Both the position numbers and the translations under genes were made by a program. A DNA stretch of 64,000 nucleotides from NORP259 sp041398705 (lineage in GTDB: Bacteria; Planctomycetota; UBA1135; GCA-002686595): positions 62,001 through 126,000 of the forward strand of contig JAWKUI010000001.1 in assembly GCA_041398705.1 (NCBI GenBank). Reading direction: 5' to 3'. This document shows, in pieces, positions 51,631-60,036 of the stretch. The notes under the pieces were generated by a model. That model saw only the letters and a program-made list of their open reading frames with translations, was not told where the DNA came from and did no database searches. Position 1 is the stretch's first letter. Each line of letters begins with the position of its first letter.

Positions 51631-52116
51631 ATGTCCCGTTCCGTTCACCCGCTCCTCCTCGAACCATCCTTCTGGCGAAAGCGCCTGGAGGGCCTGGGAA
51701 ACGGTGCCGGGGGCCTGCTCTCCTCTCCGCGTGAGGACCTGACCGGGGGCGGTCGCCAGGTCGAGGAGTTCCGGGTCAAAGCCCACGATGGCCAGATCCT
51801 CTGGGGTCTGATTTCGTATCCGACCTTCCACGGGGGCTCCCGACCTTGCTGTATCAAGGCAGCCGGTCCCGCCGACCCGATGGAGCTGGACCCGGCTGCC
51901 GTAGAAACGGGCACCGTGGAGGTTCTGTACCAGGCCCCGGCAGGGCGACGCCTGGAAGACCGGGTGCTCGACCTGATCCGGGTGCATGAGCTGGCCTGTC
52001 GCCAGCCCCGGGTGCGCCCCGAAGCCACCAGCCTGAGCGGCGGCCCTGCCGGTCGCGCCGACGAGGTCTGGATCGCCCGCGCCCTGCTGCGCATGCTGCC
52101 GCCGAAGCAGGCCTGA
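51631..52116 (+). CDS. small protein of unknown function
   Basis: 161 residues from ATG 51631. Reads as a folded soluble protein: QVEEFRVKAHDGQILWGLIS, SRPCCIKAAGPADPMELD, GTVEVLYQAPAGRRLEDRVL and a C-terminal helix. The VKAHDGQILWGLI strand recalls the N-terminal strand of alpha/beta-hydrolase or acetyl-xylan-esterase-like proteins, but nothing catalytic follows. Divergent from the amidohydrolase operon. No family recognised. Confidence 0.5.
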   Translation: MSRSVHPLLLEPSFWRKRLEGLGNGAGGLLSSPREDLTGGGRQVEEFRVKAHDGQILWGLISYPTFHGGSRPCCIKAAGPADPMELDPAAVETGTVEVLYQAPAGRRLEDRVLDLIRVHELACRQPRVRPEATSLSGGPAGRADEVWIARALLRMLPPKQA

Positions 52117-52165
52117 GGCCTGGCGGCCCCCTCCGAGGGGAATCGGGCCCAATCGGGCCCGGGGA

Positions 52166-53047
52166 TCAGTACCCCCCGCCCTTCGCCGCGCCCGCGCCCA
52201 CGATGGCCACCGACGCCGAAGCGCCGATGCGGGTGGCCCCGGCCCGGATCATCTCTTCCGCCGTCGCGCGGTCGCGCACCCCGCCGGAGGCCTTGACCCC
52301 GAGCACCGGCCCCACCGCCCGGCGCATGAGTGCCACGTCCTGCGCGGTCGCCCCGCCGCCAGTGAATCCGGTCGAGGTCTTCACGAAGTCCGCGCCCGCG
52401 GCTTTGGCCAGGCGACTCGAACGCTCGATCTCTTCGGGCGTCAGTAGGCTGGTTTCGAGGATGACCTTGAGACGCCCACCCAAACGATGGGTGGTTTCGG
52501 CCACGACTTCGATGTCCTTCTGCACGAACGCATTGTCGCCCGATTTCAAGGCGCCGACGTTCTGCACCATGTCGACCTCGCACGCGCCGTCTTCGATCGC
52601 GCGACGGGCTTCGTAGGCTTTGACCTCGGGCACGTTCGCGCCGAGGGGGAAACCGATCACGGTGCACACGAGCACCCCGCTGCCTTCGAGAATCTCGGCC
52701 GCGCGGCGCACCCAAGTGGGTTGGATGCAGACCGAAGCAAAACGGTGTTCCATGGCTTCGGCGCACAAGGCGTCGATGTCGCGGGCCGTGGCGTCGGGCT
52801 TGAGCAGGGTGTGGTCGAGGTAACTGGCCAGGTCCCCGAGACGCACGGGATCGGGCCCGCAGACGCCGAGGCGGCAAGCACCGGCCTGGACGAATTCCTG
52901 CAGGCCACCGAGGCCCGGTGCGGGCATGGCACCCGCGCCGAAGGCCTGCCAGCCCCCTTGCCCCACTTCGATCGTCTGGGGCAGGCCGCCGACCAGCAAT
53001 TGCCGGCCGATCTGGGTCAGCAGGTCTTCGAGATACTTGGGATCCAT
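52166..53047 (-). CDS. deoC: deoxyribose-phosphate aldolase with N-terminal extension
   Basis: 293 residues from ATG 53047; the frame upstream covers rpiB and is not coding. The catalytic domain starts at about residue 70 (DLASYLDHTLLKPDAT) and has Asp159 in CEVDMVQNVG, the Schiff-base Lys223 in DFVKTSTGF and Lys252 in GVKASGGVRD. It splits 2-deoxyribose-5-phosphate into acetaldehyde and glyceraldehyde-3-phosphate. The first 65 residues are extra: an amphipathic helix DPKYLEDLLTQIGRQLL then a Gly/Pro linker, like microcompartment targeting tails. Probably co-transcribed 32 bases after rpiB. Confidence 0.92.
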   Translation of the reverse strand: MDPKYLEDLLTQIGRQLLVGGLPQTIEVGQGGWQAFGAGAMPAPGLGGLQEFVQAGACRLGVCGPDPVRLGDLASYLDHTLLKPDATARDIDALCAEAMEHRFASVCIQPTWVRRAAEILEGSGVLVCTVIGFPLGANVPEVKAYEARRAIEDGACEVDMVQNVGALKSGDNAFVQKDIEVVAETTHRLGGRLKVILETSLLTPEEIERSSRLAKAAGADFVKTSTGFTGGGATAQDVALMRRAVGPVLGVKASGGVRDRATAEEMIRAGATRIGASASVAIVGAGAAKGGGY

Positions 53048-53079
53048 GGCCGAAAGGGGCGAAACGCGGGGATAGGCGC

Positions 53080-53877
53080 CTATTGGGGGGGCTGCAGGGT
53101 GGGCGTGTGGCGGTAGCGGTCTTCGATCGCGCGGATCTTGTCGACCCGTTTGGCGTGGCGACCGTGGCCCACCGGGGTGCCGAGGAACATGCGCAACACG
53201 GCGTCGGCCTGGCTGCGGCTCAGGTGCCCCGCCCCCAGGCACAACACGTTGGCGTGGTTGTGCTCGCGGGCGTTGGCAGCGGTACGTTCGTCCCAGCAGT
53301 TGGCGGGCAGAATGCCGGGAACCTTGGCCGCGGCCATCGTCGAGCCGATACCGGCCCCGTCGATGCACACGCCCATCATCGCACGCCCCTCCGCGACCGC
53401 GCGGGCCACGGCGTGCGCGTAGTCGGGATAGTCCGCGGCCTGCGTGTCGCGCGTGCCCACGTCGAGGGGCCGGTACCCCAGCTCGCTCAGGCTCGCCAGC
53501 AGGTGCTGCTTGAGCGCAAAACCGCCGTGGTCACAACCGATCGCGACGATCGGCGCATAGCCGCTGCCGAAGCCGGGCAGGATCTCGGCGCGCCGGCCGC
53601 GCACAAGGCGGATGCCGCGACGCTGGGCTTGCTCGAGGGCGCCGGGGGTGATGTGCGCATCCACCGCCATGTGGAAGTCCGCGCCATCCGCCACATCCCT
53701 CAGACAATTTTCGGTGACGAGGGGCCGCCCGGTCGATGCGCCGGTAGCGGCCTTGCCGGTTTGCGGACGCGGACCCGCGCTGACGACACGCACCTGCGCG
53801 CCCCCGGGCAGGGCGTCGGGCCCGGCCAAGGCGCGTTGGGCAGCGCGGCGAGCGATCTCCGGCAAATCGGCTTCCAT
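53080..53877 (-). CDS. rpiB: RpiB/LacAB-family sugar-phosphate isomerase with N-terminal extension
   Basis: 265 residues from ATG 53877. The RpiB domain begins near residue 115 (PIVAIGCDHGGFALKQHL) and keeps ADYPDYAHAVARAVA and REHNHANVLCLGAGHLS. In the catalytic loop the expected GxxxC-GTGxG reads GVCIDGAGIG: the base position holds Asp173, with a Cys two residues earlier. About 115 extra N-terminal residues start with a helix (LPEIARRAAQRALAG), a linker, then a small alpha/beta segment containing VDAHITPGALEQAQRRGI. It should interconvert ribose-5-P and ribulose-5-P or a related pair. First gene before deoC. Confidence 0.85.
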   Translation of the reverse strand: MEADLPEIARRAAQRALAGPDALPGGAQVRVVSAGPRPQTGKAATGASTGRPLVTENCLRDVADGADFHMAVDAHITPGALEQAQRRGIRLVRGRRAEILPGFGSGYAPIVAIGCDHGGFALKQHLLASLSELGYRPLDVGTRDTQAADYPDYAHAVARAVAEGRAMMGVCIDGAGIGSTMAAAKVPGILPANCWDERTAANAREHNHANVLCLGAGHLSRSQADAVLRMFLGTPVGHGRHAKRVDKIRAIEDRYRHTPTLQPPQ

Positions 53878-54118
53878 GACGCTCAGTGTAGCGCTGGGCC
53901 GGTCCGCCAGGAAGTTGCGACGGGGCGTCAACCTGCGCCCGTTTTGCAGTGCGATTGGACCGGGCTGTCAAGCAATCCGTCGGGTTTCCTTTCTCCCTCG
54001 ACGTAAGCTCCTGACCGTCCCATCCGCAGCACGTTTCTTGCTTGTGCGTTGGGGTGTCTTGGGTTGAGATGAGGGCGCACGTTACCCGCCGCACTGGACC
54101 TATCGCACACCCATCCCG

Positions 54119-56275
54119 ATGCGCACCCTGCTGAGTCAGTTTTGTGAGTCATTCGAAAGCGTTCTACGGCCGATTCTCGAGCCGCTGAACGGCGCCGCGC
54201 AGGCGTTCAACGAGGCTTCGACCGAGCTGCCTGGGAGGGAGCTCCGCGCCGGCCTGCTCGACCTGCGTCACCAGGTGGAGGGCCTGGTGCAGAAGGTCGC
54301 CGATCAGCAGGCCTACGTGCTGCTGTTCGGTCCGCTGAAGAGCGGCAAGTCGACGCTGATGAACGCGCTCGCCGGCACCTACGTCAGCGAAGTCTCGAGT
54401 CTGCCCGCCTACCCGTGCATGGTGTACCTGTCGCACGCGGAACAACGCGAGTTTGACGTGACGCGCTACAACGGCCGCGCCGAGCGCTTCACCGATCCGG
54501 CGTCGCTGTACATGTACATCAACCGCGCCCACGCGGAACTCGCCGAGCGCCTGCGCGCGGCCGAAGCCCGCGGCGAGGAATTCGAGCCGTCGCTCCACTA
54601 CCCCGAGGCGATCCGCAAGGTCGACGTGCGTCTGCCCGCCGGTGACCTGGCGCGCTCCGGTGCCGTGCTGGTGGACACCCCCGGTCTCTACAGCCGCATG
54701 AAGTTCGGCTACGACCGCATGACGCGCGAGTTCCGCGACACCGCGAGCTGCGCGATCTTCATCGTCAAATCGGACAACCTGTTCCTCGAACAGGTCTTCG
54801 AAGAGTTCGAGGAACTGCTCGGGCTGTTCAGCCGCATCTTCCTCGTCGTCAACCTCGACACGAACAAGACCGACCTGGCGGCCGACGGTTCGCTGGTGCC
54901 TTCGCTCGAACGCGAAGACCCGCTGGCGCTGATCGATGCCTTCGAGAACCTGGCGATGAGCGCGCCGCTCAAGGACGCCGCCGAAGAAGGTCGCCTGCGC
55001 ATCTACCCCATCGACCTGCTGAAAGCGGCGTCGAGCCGCCTCAAGGGCACGCGCGGGGATGACAACGCGTCCGGTCGCGCCAACTTCGACGTGTTCCTGC
55101 GCGACCTCACCGAATACCTGAACTCCACCGACTACCTGGTGGCGTTCCTCGGCGACAGCCTGCGCCGCGCGCGCCACCTCCTGGACGACACCGAAGCCGT
55201 GCTCGAACACGATCAGGTCGATCGCCTCAAGGAAAGCGAGCAACGCCTCGAGCAGAAGCGCCGCGATGGTCAGAGCCGCCGCCATGCCGTCGGTCGCCTG
55301 CTGGGTTACGACTGGCGCCGCGCATTCCTTGATCTCGAGGACAAGCTCAACCCCACCATCCGCGAGAAATCCAAGCGTTTCGGCCAGGACACCGAACGCA
55401 AGTTGGACGAGGCCCTGGAACGCTGGTTCCTGACCGACGACAGCCTGCAGACCCTGCTCGAAGACCAACTCGCGCCGGCCCTGGAGCAATACCAGACCGA
55501 CCTGAACCGGTTTGTGCAGCAATCGCTGTCCGATGAGGTCCTGGCCGGTACCGCCGGTGTGCTGCTGCCGACCAACGTCTCGGCCGATCTTTACGCCACC
55601 GGCGTCGACCTTTCCGCCATCGGCCGCGAGGCCCTCAGCGGCGTGCAAGGCGACGTGCCGACGCGGTCGATCGACCGGCCGCTGGACCCGGCCCTCGTGC
55701 CGATCCGCCGGCGCCTGATGGACTGGATGCTGCTGCGCAGCAACAACAAGGTGCGCGAGCAACTGCTCGGCGGCGTTGACCGCCCGTCCCTGCGCATTCC
55801 GGTCGAAGTCAAGCAGCGCCGCATCCGCCGCGAAGGCCTGGATGTCATGCGCCAGGAGATCGATCGCTTCAAAGGACGCTTCTTCCACGAGACCCTCGTG
55901 CGCGCGCACAAGCACGTGGTGGCCGAATACACCGTCGGCGCCGTGCAGGCGATGGAGAAGGCTCTCAAGCGTCGCGATCAGGAACTGGAGCTCGAGCTCA
56001 ACGAAACCGTCAGCCACCTGATGGAACACCGCAAGGTGCTCGCGCACCTGACGACCCTGGGCGAGAAACTCGAAGCCGCCACCCAAGGCATCCAGACCCT
56101 CGACGACCAGTACGCAGAGACGGAACCGACCATGCTGATCCAGCCGGCCGAAGCGCCGCTGATGCTGCAGCCCTTCCCCTCGCCGCACGCGTCGACCCCG
56201 ACCCAGCCGCAGATCGAAATCTTCGATCAGGCGGCGCCGGAGCCGATCGAAGGTTCGCCGGAAGAAGCGTTCTGA
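54119..56275 (+). CDS. dynamin-family GTPase-like protein
   Basis: 718 residues. GTPase motifs: G1 GPLKSGKST (71-79), G3 DTPGL (from Asp186) and G4 NKTD (249-252). Long helical regions follow (residues about 330-400 and 590-670), consistent with a dynamin-like stalk, and the last 60 residues are a disordered acidic/Pro tail ending IEGSPEEAF. Bacterial dynamin-like proteins remodel or protect membranes. No transmembrane helix is evident. Single gene, divergent from rpiB, followed by a strong terminator. Confidence 0.8.
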   Translation: MRTLLSQFCESFESVLRPILEPLNGAAQAFNEASTELPGRELRAGLLDLRHQVEGLVQKVADQQAYVLLFGPLKSGKSTLMNALAGTYVSEVSSLPAYPCMVYLSHAEQREFDVTRYNGRAERFTDPASLYMYINRAHAELAERLRAAEARGEEFEPSLHYPEAIRKVDVRLPAGDLARSGAVLVDTPGLYSRMKFGYDRMTREFRDTASCAIFIVKSDNLFLEQVFEEFEELLGLFSRIFLVVNLDTNKTDLAADGSLVPSLEREDPLALIDAFENLAMSAPLKDAAEEGRLRIYPIDLLKAASSRLKGTRGDDNASGRANFDVFLRDLTEYLNSTDYLVAFLGDSLRRARHLLDDTEAVLEHDQVDRLKESEQRLEQKRRDGQSRRHAVGRLLGYDWRRAFLDLEDKLNPTIREKSKRFGQDTERKLDEALERWFLTDDSLQTLLEDQLAPALEQYQTDLNRFVQQSLSDEVLAGTAGVLLPTNVSADLYATGVDLSAIGREALSGVQGDVPTRSIDRPLDPALVPIRRRLMDWMLLRSNNKVREQLLGGVDRPSLRIPVEVKQRRIRREGLDVMRQEIDRFKGRFFHETLVRAHKHVVAEYTVGAVQAMEKALKRRDQELELELNETVSHLMEHRKVLAHLTTLGEKLEAATQGIQTLDDQYAETEPTMLIQPAEAPLMLQPFPSPHASTPTQPQIEIFDQAAPEPIEGSPEEAF

Positions 56276-56296
56276 TCCGATCCGCAAACACGACGC

Positions 56297-56337
56297 GGGC
56301 GGGCGGTTCCCTCTGGGATCGCCCGCCCGTCTTTTTT
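56297..56337 (+). terminator. intrinsic terminator after the dynamin-like gene
   Basis: GGGCGGGCG (56297-56305) pairs with CGCCCGCCC (56320-56328), with an inner TCCC/GGGA pairing in the loop, followed by TTTTTT at 56332-56337. Clear Rho-independent layout 21 bases past the stop. Confidence 0.88.
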
Positions 56338-56353
56338 GGTATCGACCCTGCGT

Positions 56354-57097
56354 TCAAGGCACGAGCAGGAAGTTGTTCGCGTATCCAGGTAGATCCCAGA
56401 AGCGCTCGCCCTCGCTCGACTGGTGCACCGACACCTGGAATTCCTTGAACGGGATCTGCCGGCCATCCGCGAAGAACCACGCGCGATAGCCCATTGCGAG
56501 CAAAGGGGCAAACACCTCGGCCACGGTGCTGCCTTGGGATGTGAGGTGCCGCTGTTCGCACTCGATCAACAAAGTCGGGCGGCTCGCCTCGATGGTTTCG
56601 GCCGCGCCGCGTAGAACCGCCGCCTCGGCGCCCTCCACGTCGACCTTGAGGAAGTGCACCTGGGACCAACCCCGGCGGCGGACTTCGGCGTCGAGGGTCC
56701 GCAACGGAACCTGTCGGGCCTGCGCCTCGGCGCCTCCGGGTTCGGCGGCCGCCACGGCACGCACGGTCGAAGCGGCGGGGGAACCGGTGCCCGGTAGAAA
56801 CAGCTCGATCTGCCCCTCGTGATCGCCGGCGCAGGCGTTCAGCACCTCAACGTTCGTCCAGCCCCGCGGCATCCAGCCACGCAGGGCCGTAGCCAGTTCG
56901 TTCTGGGGTTCGAAGGCGAGCACCTGCCCGCTCGGCCCCACCGCCTTGCGCATCCAATAGGTCCACCCCCCCTTGTGCGCTCCAATGTCGATAGCGACCT
57001 GCCCGCGGTGCAACACCAGGCGCATCGCCTCGATCTCGCTGCGGCACCAATGCCGGCGAAACTTGCGGGCGCGCCATAACCACCGCAAATCGACCAT
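56354..57097 (-). CDS. FkbM-family methyltransferase
   Basis: 247 residues. The SAM-binding start QVAIDIGAHKGGWTYWMRK, the motif QVLAFEPQNELATAL and the post-core HFLKVDVEGAEAAVLRGA, then TLLIECEQRH, are diagnostic of FkbM-type methyltransferases, which O-methylate sugars or small molecules. It is on the same strand as the GT39-like glycosyltransferase (57351-59771), 253 bases downstream of that gene, so it may modify a surface glycan. The intervening gap shows no gene. Confidence 0.88.
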   Translation of the reverse strand: MVDLRWLWRARKFRRHWCRSEIEAMRLVLHRGQVAIDIGAHKGGWTYWMRKAVGPSGQVLAFEPQNELATALRGWMPRGWTNVEVLNACAGDHEGQIELFLPGTGSPAASTVRAVAAAEPGGAEAQARQVPLRTLDAEVRRRGWSQVHFLKVDVEGAEAAVLRGAAETIEASRPTLLIECEQRHLTSQGSTVAEVFAPLLAMGYRAWFFADGRQIPFKEFQVSVHQSSEGERFWDLPGYANNFLLVP

Positions 57098-57350
57098 GGT
57101 GCCAGTCTAGCGGCAGTCCGGCATGGGGCCCAAGGACAGAGCCCCGGGCGCGGGGACGGGATCGATTGCGGCGGCCCATGGCAGGGTTCATGGAGCGCCA
57201 GTCTGGGCTATCGGCAGCCCGCTTGGGTCAAGGCAGCATGCAGCTTGCATGAATCCTGCCAGCCCTGCCGCAACTGCCTACAAGGAATGGGGATCGGAGG
57301 GTGCGCGCCGTGGGGATTCCCGCCGCGCGTCCTGGCCGATACGCCGATTC

Positions 57351-59771
57351 CTACTGCGCGGCCCCATCGCTCCACACCAAATGGTCCACCCCGTTCCAGA
57401 CGGCAGGACCTTCGCTCTGATCGACGAGGTGGAAAAAAGCCGTCTTGCCCTGCCATCGCTCCAAGTCCCACGTCACCGGCACCACTCGGCCCCGTCCCGT
57501 ACAGACCTCGCGGGCCACCACTTCCCCATCCACGAACAGCTCCGCGTGCATGCCCTGGGGCAGGCCGAAGTCGAAGAAAAGGAAACTCAAGTACCGGTGC
57601 CCGACCGTGAAGGGATGGCTGCGCAGGTGTTGAACCCCGGGGCGGTCCACCGTCAGCGCGGCATGCCCAGATGCAGCCAAGGGCAGTCCCCAGCGCTTTG
57701 CCTTCTCCGAGAGATCATCCGGCCCCCCATCGGGTGCCTGGACCCAGCGATCGCCCCAATCCCCGGATTCAAAATCCTCCCAGACCTGCGCAGCGGATCC
57801 GGGCAAACTCGTCAGGGAATTCAACGCGATCCAATGACCCGGCACCCCGGTCTGCACCATCCGGATGCGAGCCACGCAGCCGCGCCAGAGCCCGACAGGC
57901 CACAGCCCCCAGCGCAGCTCCCGGGCCTGCGCCGGGCCGCCCTCCGGGCTCTCCTCGCCGCCGACTTCAAACAGGACCTGGTCCTCGACCACCAGCTGCA
58001 GCAGGGTCCCGCGCGCATGGGTCGCCGCGGCTTCGACCGCGAGATAGTCGAAATCGATGCGGAAGGCCGGACTTTCGTTGCCGGTGTATCCCTGCTGGAC
58101 CAGCAGAATCGCCCCGGTAAGGGGCCTGCCCGCGCTCCTTACGTTGGCCCACCCGAAACCCGGCCATCCCAGGCGTCCCCCCTGCTGCAACCACGGCTCC
58201 GCCTTCGTTTCCGCGGCTCGCATGTGGAACGGATGGCTCCACGCGGACTCTTCCGTCGAACCCGCGCGCACTTCGCCGAGCAGCTTGGGAAACACCTCCG
58301 CATACCGATCTTGACGCAACCACATGGCCCGGAAGGGATGGGGATTGAGCAGCGGCACGTAACCCGGCAGCACCGTGGGCAAAGCCCCGATCACGAGTTC
58401 CGGCTGGTGTTCGCGCGCGAGATCCAGCAGTGAAGTGCGCGGCCCGCCTGCGCCGTGGAACCGGATGCCTTTGGTGACGAGCCCGGCCGCATCGATCGCC
58501 GGGTTGCCGGTGTCATAGGTCACGAAACCCGGTTCGTTGGTCAGTACGCGGGCATCTTGCAAACCGAGCCTCCCGATGCGCTCCGCCATCTGGCGGTAGG
58601 CCGGGATGCGCCCTTGATAGACGAGTTGGCCTTCGAGGTCCGCGGCGAGGCTTTGCCAGTGACGCGGAAGGAACAGGAGCAAGGGGATCACGGCCAAAGC
58701 GCCGATGGCGGCGATGGCGTTCTCGAGCCGGTGCATACCGGGCAACAAACCGGTCAAGCCCAGGCCAAGCAATAGCACCAGGACGGCGGCCGGCATCAAG
58801 TACCACGTGAAGACGATCGGCGGCGCCAGGAAGGAGTATCCGAGCACCAGCAGAAGGCTATGGGCGCCCAGCAGGAACACACCCGGGTGCCGCCGGGTCC
58901 GCAGCAAAGCCGCGAGGGCTGCCGAGGCGGCCAACGCGATGCCGACCAAACGATCCGGCGGCAGGGTGCGGAAGATCGGCTCCCCATCCTGCACCACCGG
59001 GCGCCAAAGCGATGCCCATTGGGCTTTCACCGAGCGTTGCAGGTATTCCGCGAAACTCGTATCCCCCACCTTGGCTCCCAATGTGTTGGGAAACACGCTG
59101 CCGAAGTAGCGCCAGGTGAACAGCAGCCAGGGCACCACCAAAACAAGCGCCAGCAGCCCTGGACCCCACGGGATACCTCGGCGGCGAACGGCCATGACCC
59201 CGAACAGGACCACCGCGAACAGGGCGCTGTCGTAGCGGGTGAGGAAGGCCAAGGCGCAGAAGAACGCCGCGGTGAAGTCCCGCTTGCGATCCAGAGCCCA
59301 GGCCGCGGCGAGCAGGCAAGGAACGAGCAGGAAGGTCTCCATCCCCCAGGCCCAATACATCCTCGTCGCTCCCAGCGCGATGACGGCCGCAAAGGCGAGG
59401 GCCGGCAAGTTCCCGAACCACCGTCGAGCCAAACTCGCACCGAGCCAAAGGATGCAACCCAGTCCCAAGGCGCTCACCCAACCCGCCGCGCCGGGGATAT
59501 CGGCCCCCAACCAAGCGAGCCCTGCCAGCAATCCGGTGTACAGGGGCGAAGTCGCTCCGAACACCCGGTCGCCGGGGTTGAAGACGTACCCCTGACCATT
59601 CGCCACGTTCTGCGCATAGCGATAGGTGATGTAGGAGTCTTCGAAAACGTAGTCCGCCAACGCCTGGTGGGCGAACCAAGTGGTGGCTATAGCCAGAAGA
59701 ATCAGGGCGAGCTTCAGGAGGGACGGACCGAATCCTTGTGCTCCCGAATTCAATGAATGTTCGGAATGCAT
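57351..59771 (-). CDS. polytopic glycosyltransferase (GT39/AftB-like) with C-terminal beta domain
   Basis: 806 residues. Residues 1 to about 410 have around 10 membrane helices. The first loop has EDSYITYRYAQNVANGQGY then GDRVFGATSPLYTGLL, the signature of AftB/GT39-type polyprenyl-phosphate-sugar transferases, the acidic pair being the predicted catalytic/metal site. The C-terminal 390 residues are extracytoplasmic; the last part (WEDFESGDWGDRW, DHLVWSDGAAQ) looks like a lectin-like sandwich. It probably transfers a lipid-linked sugar to an envelope glycan outside the membrane. Paired with an FkbM methyltransferase downstream. Confidence 0.78.
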   Translation of the reverse strand: MHSEHSLNSGAQGFGPSLLKLALILLAIATTWFAHQALADYVFEDSYITYRYAQNVANGQGYVFNPGDRVFGATSPLYTGLLAGLAWLGADIPGAAGWVSALGLGCILWLGASLARRWFGNLPALAFAAVIALGATRMYWAWGMETFLLVPCLLAAAWALDRKRDFTAAFFCALAFLTRYDSALFAVVLFGVMAVRRRGIPWGPGLLALVLVVPWLLFTWRYFGSVFPNTLGAKVGDTSFAEYLQRSVKAQWASLWRPVVQDGEPIFRTLPPDRLVGIALAASAALAALLRTRRHPGVFLLGAHSLLLVLGYSFLAPPIVFTWYLMPAAVLVLLLGLGLTGLLPGMHRLENAIAAIGALAVIPLLLFLPRHWQSLAADLEGQLVYQGRIPAYRQMAERIGRLGLQDARVLTNEPGFVTYDTGNPAIDAAGLVTKGIRFHGAGGPRTSLLDLAREHQPELVIGALPTVLPGYVPLLNPHPFRAMWLRQDRYAEVFPKLLGEVRAGSTEESAWSHPFHMRAAETKAEPWLQQGGRLGWPGFGWANVRSAGRPLTGAILLVQQGYTGNESPAFRIDFDYLAVEAAATHARGTLLQLVVEDQVLFEVGGEESPEGGPAQARELRWGLWPVGLWRGCVARIRMVQTGVPGHWIALNSLTSLPGSAAQVWEDFESGDWGDRWVQAPDGGPDDLSEKAKRWGLPLAASGHAALTVDRPGVQHLRSHPFTVGHRYLSFLFFDFGLPQGMHAELFVDGEVVAREVCTGRGRVVPVTWDLERWQGKTAFFHLVDQSEGPAVWNGVDHLVWSDGAAQ

Positions 59772-59974
59772 GGCAATGCGGGCCCCTCGGTGTACCGCAA
59801 GCCCGCCGCAGCAAATCCAAAAATCGTGTTAAGCGCGGGTGCGCTCGGTCAGCAGCCCTGGCGGATTCGGATGCGTGAACACTCGTTCCGCGGCGCACGC
59901 CATCCAGCCATTCCGGGGTAGATGCCCGTGGCGATCCAGCCCGAAGGATCCCGTGCTCCCGCCGAAAATGCGAG

Positions 59975-60006
59975 CGCGGCACCGGGATCGGAATCCCGGT
60001 GCCGCG
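59975..60006 (-). terminator. hairpin after the secreted protein gene
   Basis: CGCGGCACCGGGAT (59975-59988) and ATCCCGGTGCCGCG (59993-60006), a perfect 14-bp stem with a 4-base loop, 31 bases past the stop of the minus-strand gene at 60037. Only ATTTT follows, so termination strength is uncertain. Confidence 0.6.
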
Positions 60007-60036
60007 CAGGATCGCGGGCCAAGGTGGCCAGCTAGA

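Noticed and set aside
54164..56287. 707-residue minus-strand frame
   Set aside because: Antisense to the dynamin-like GTPase, whose G1, G3 and G4 motifs are clear.
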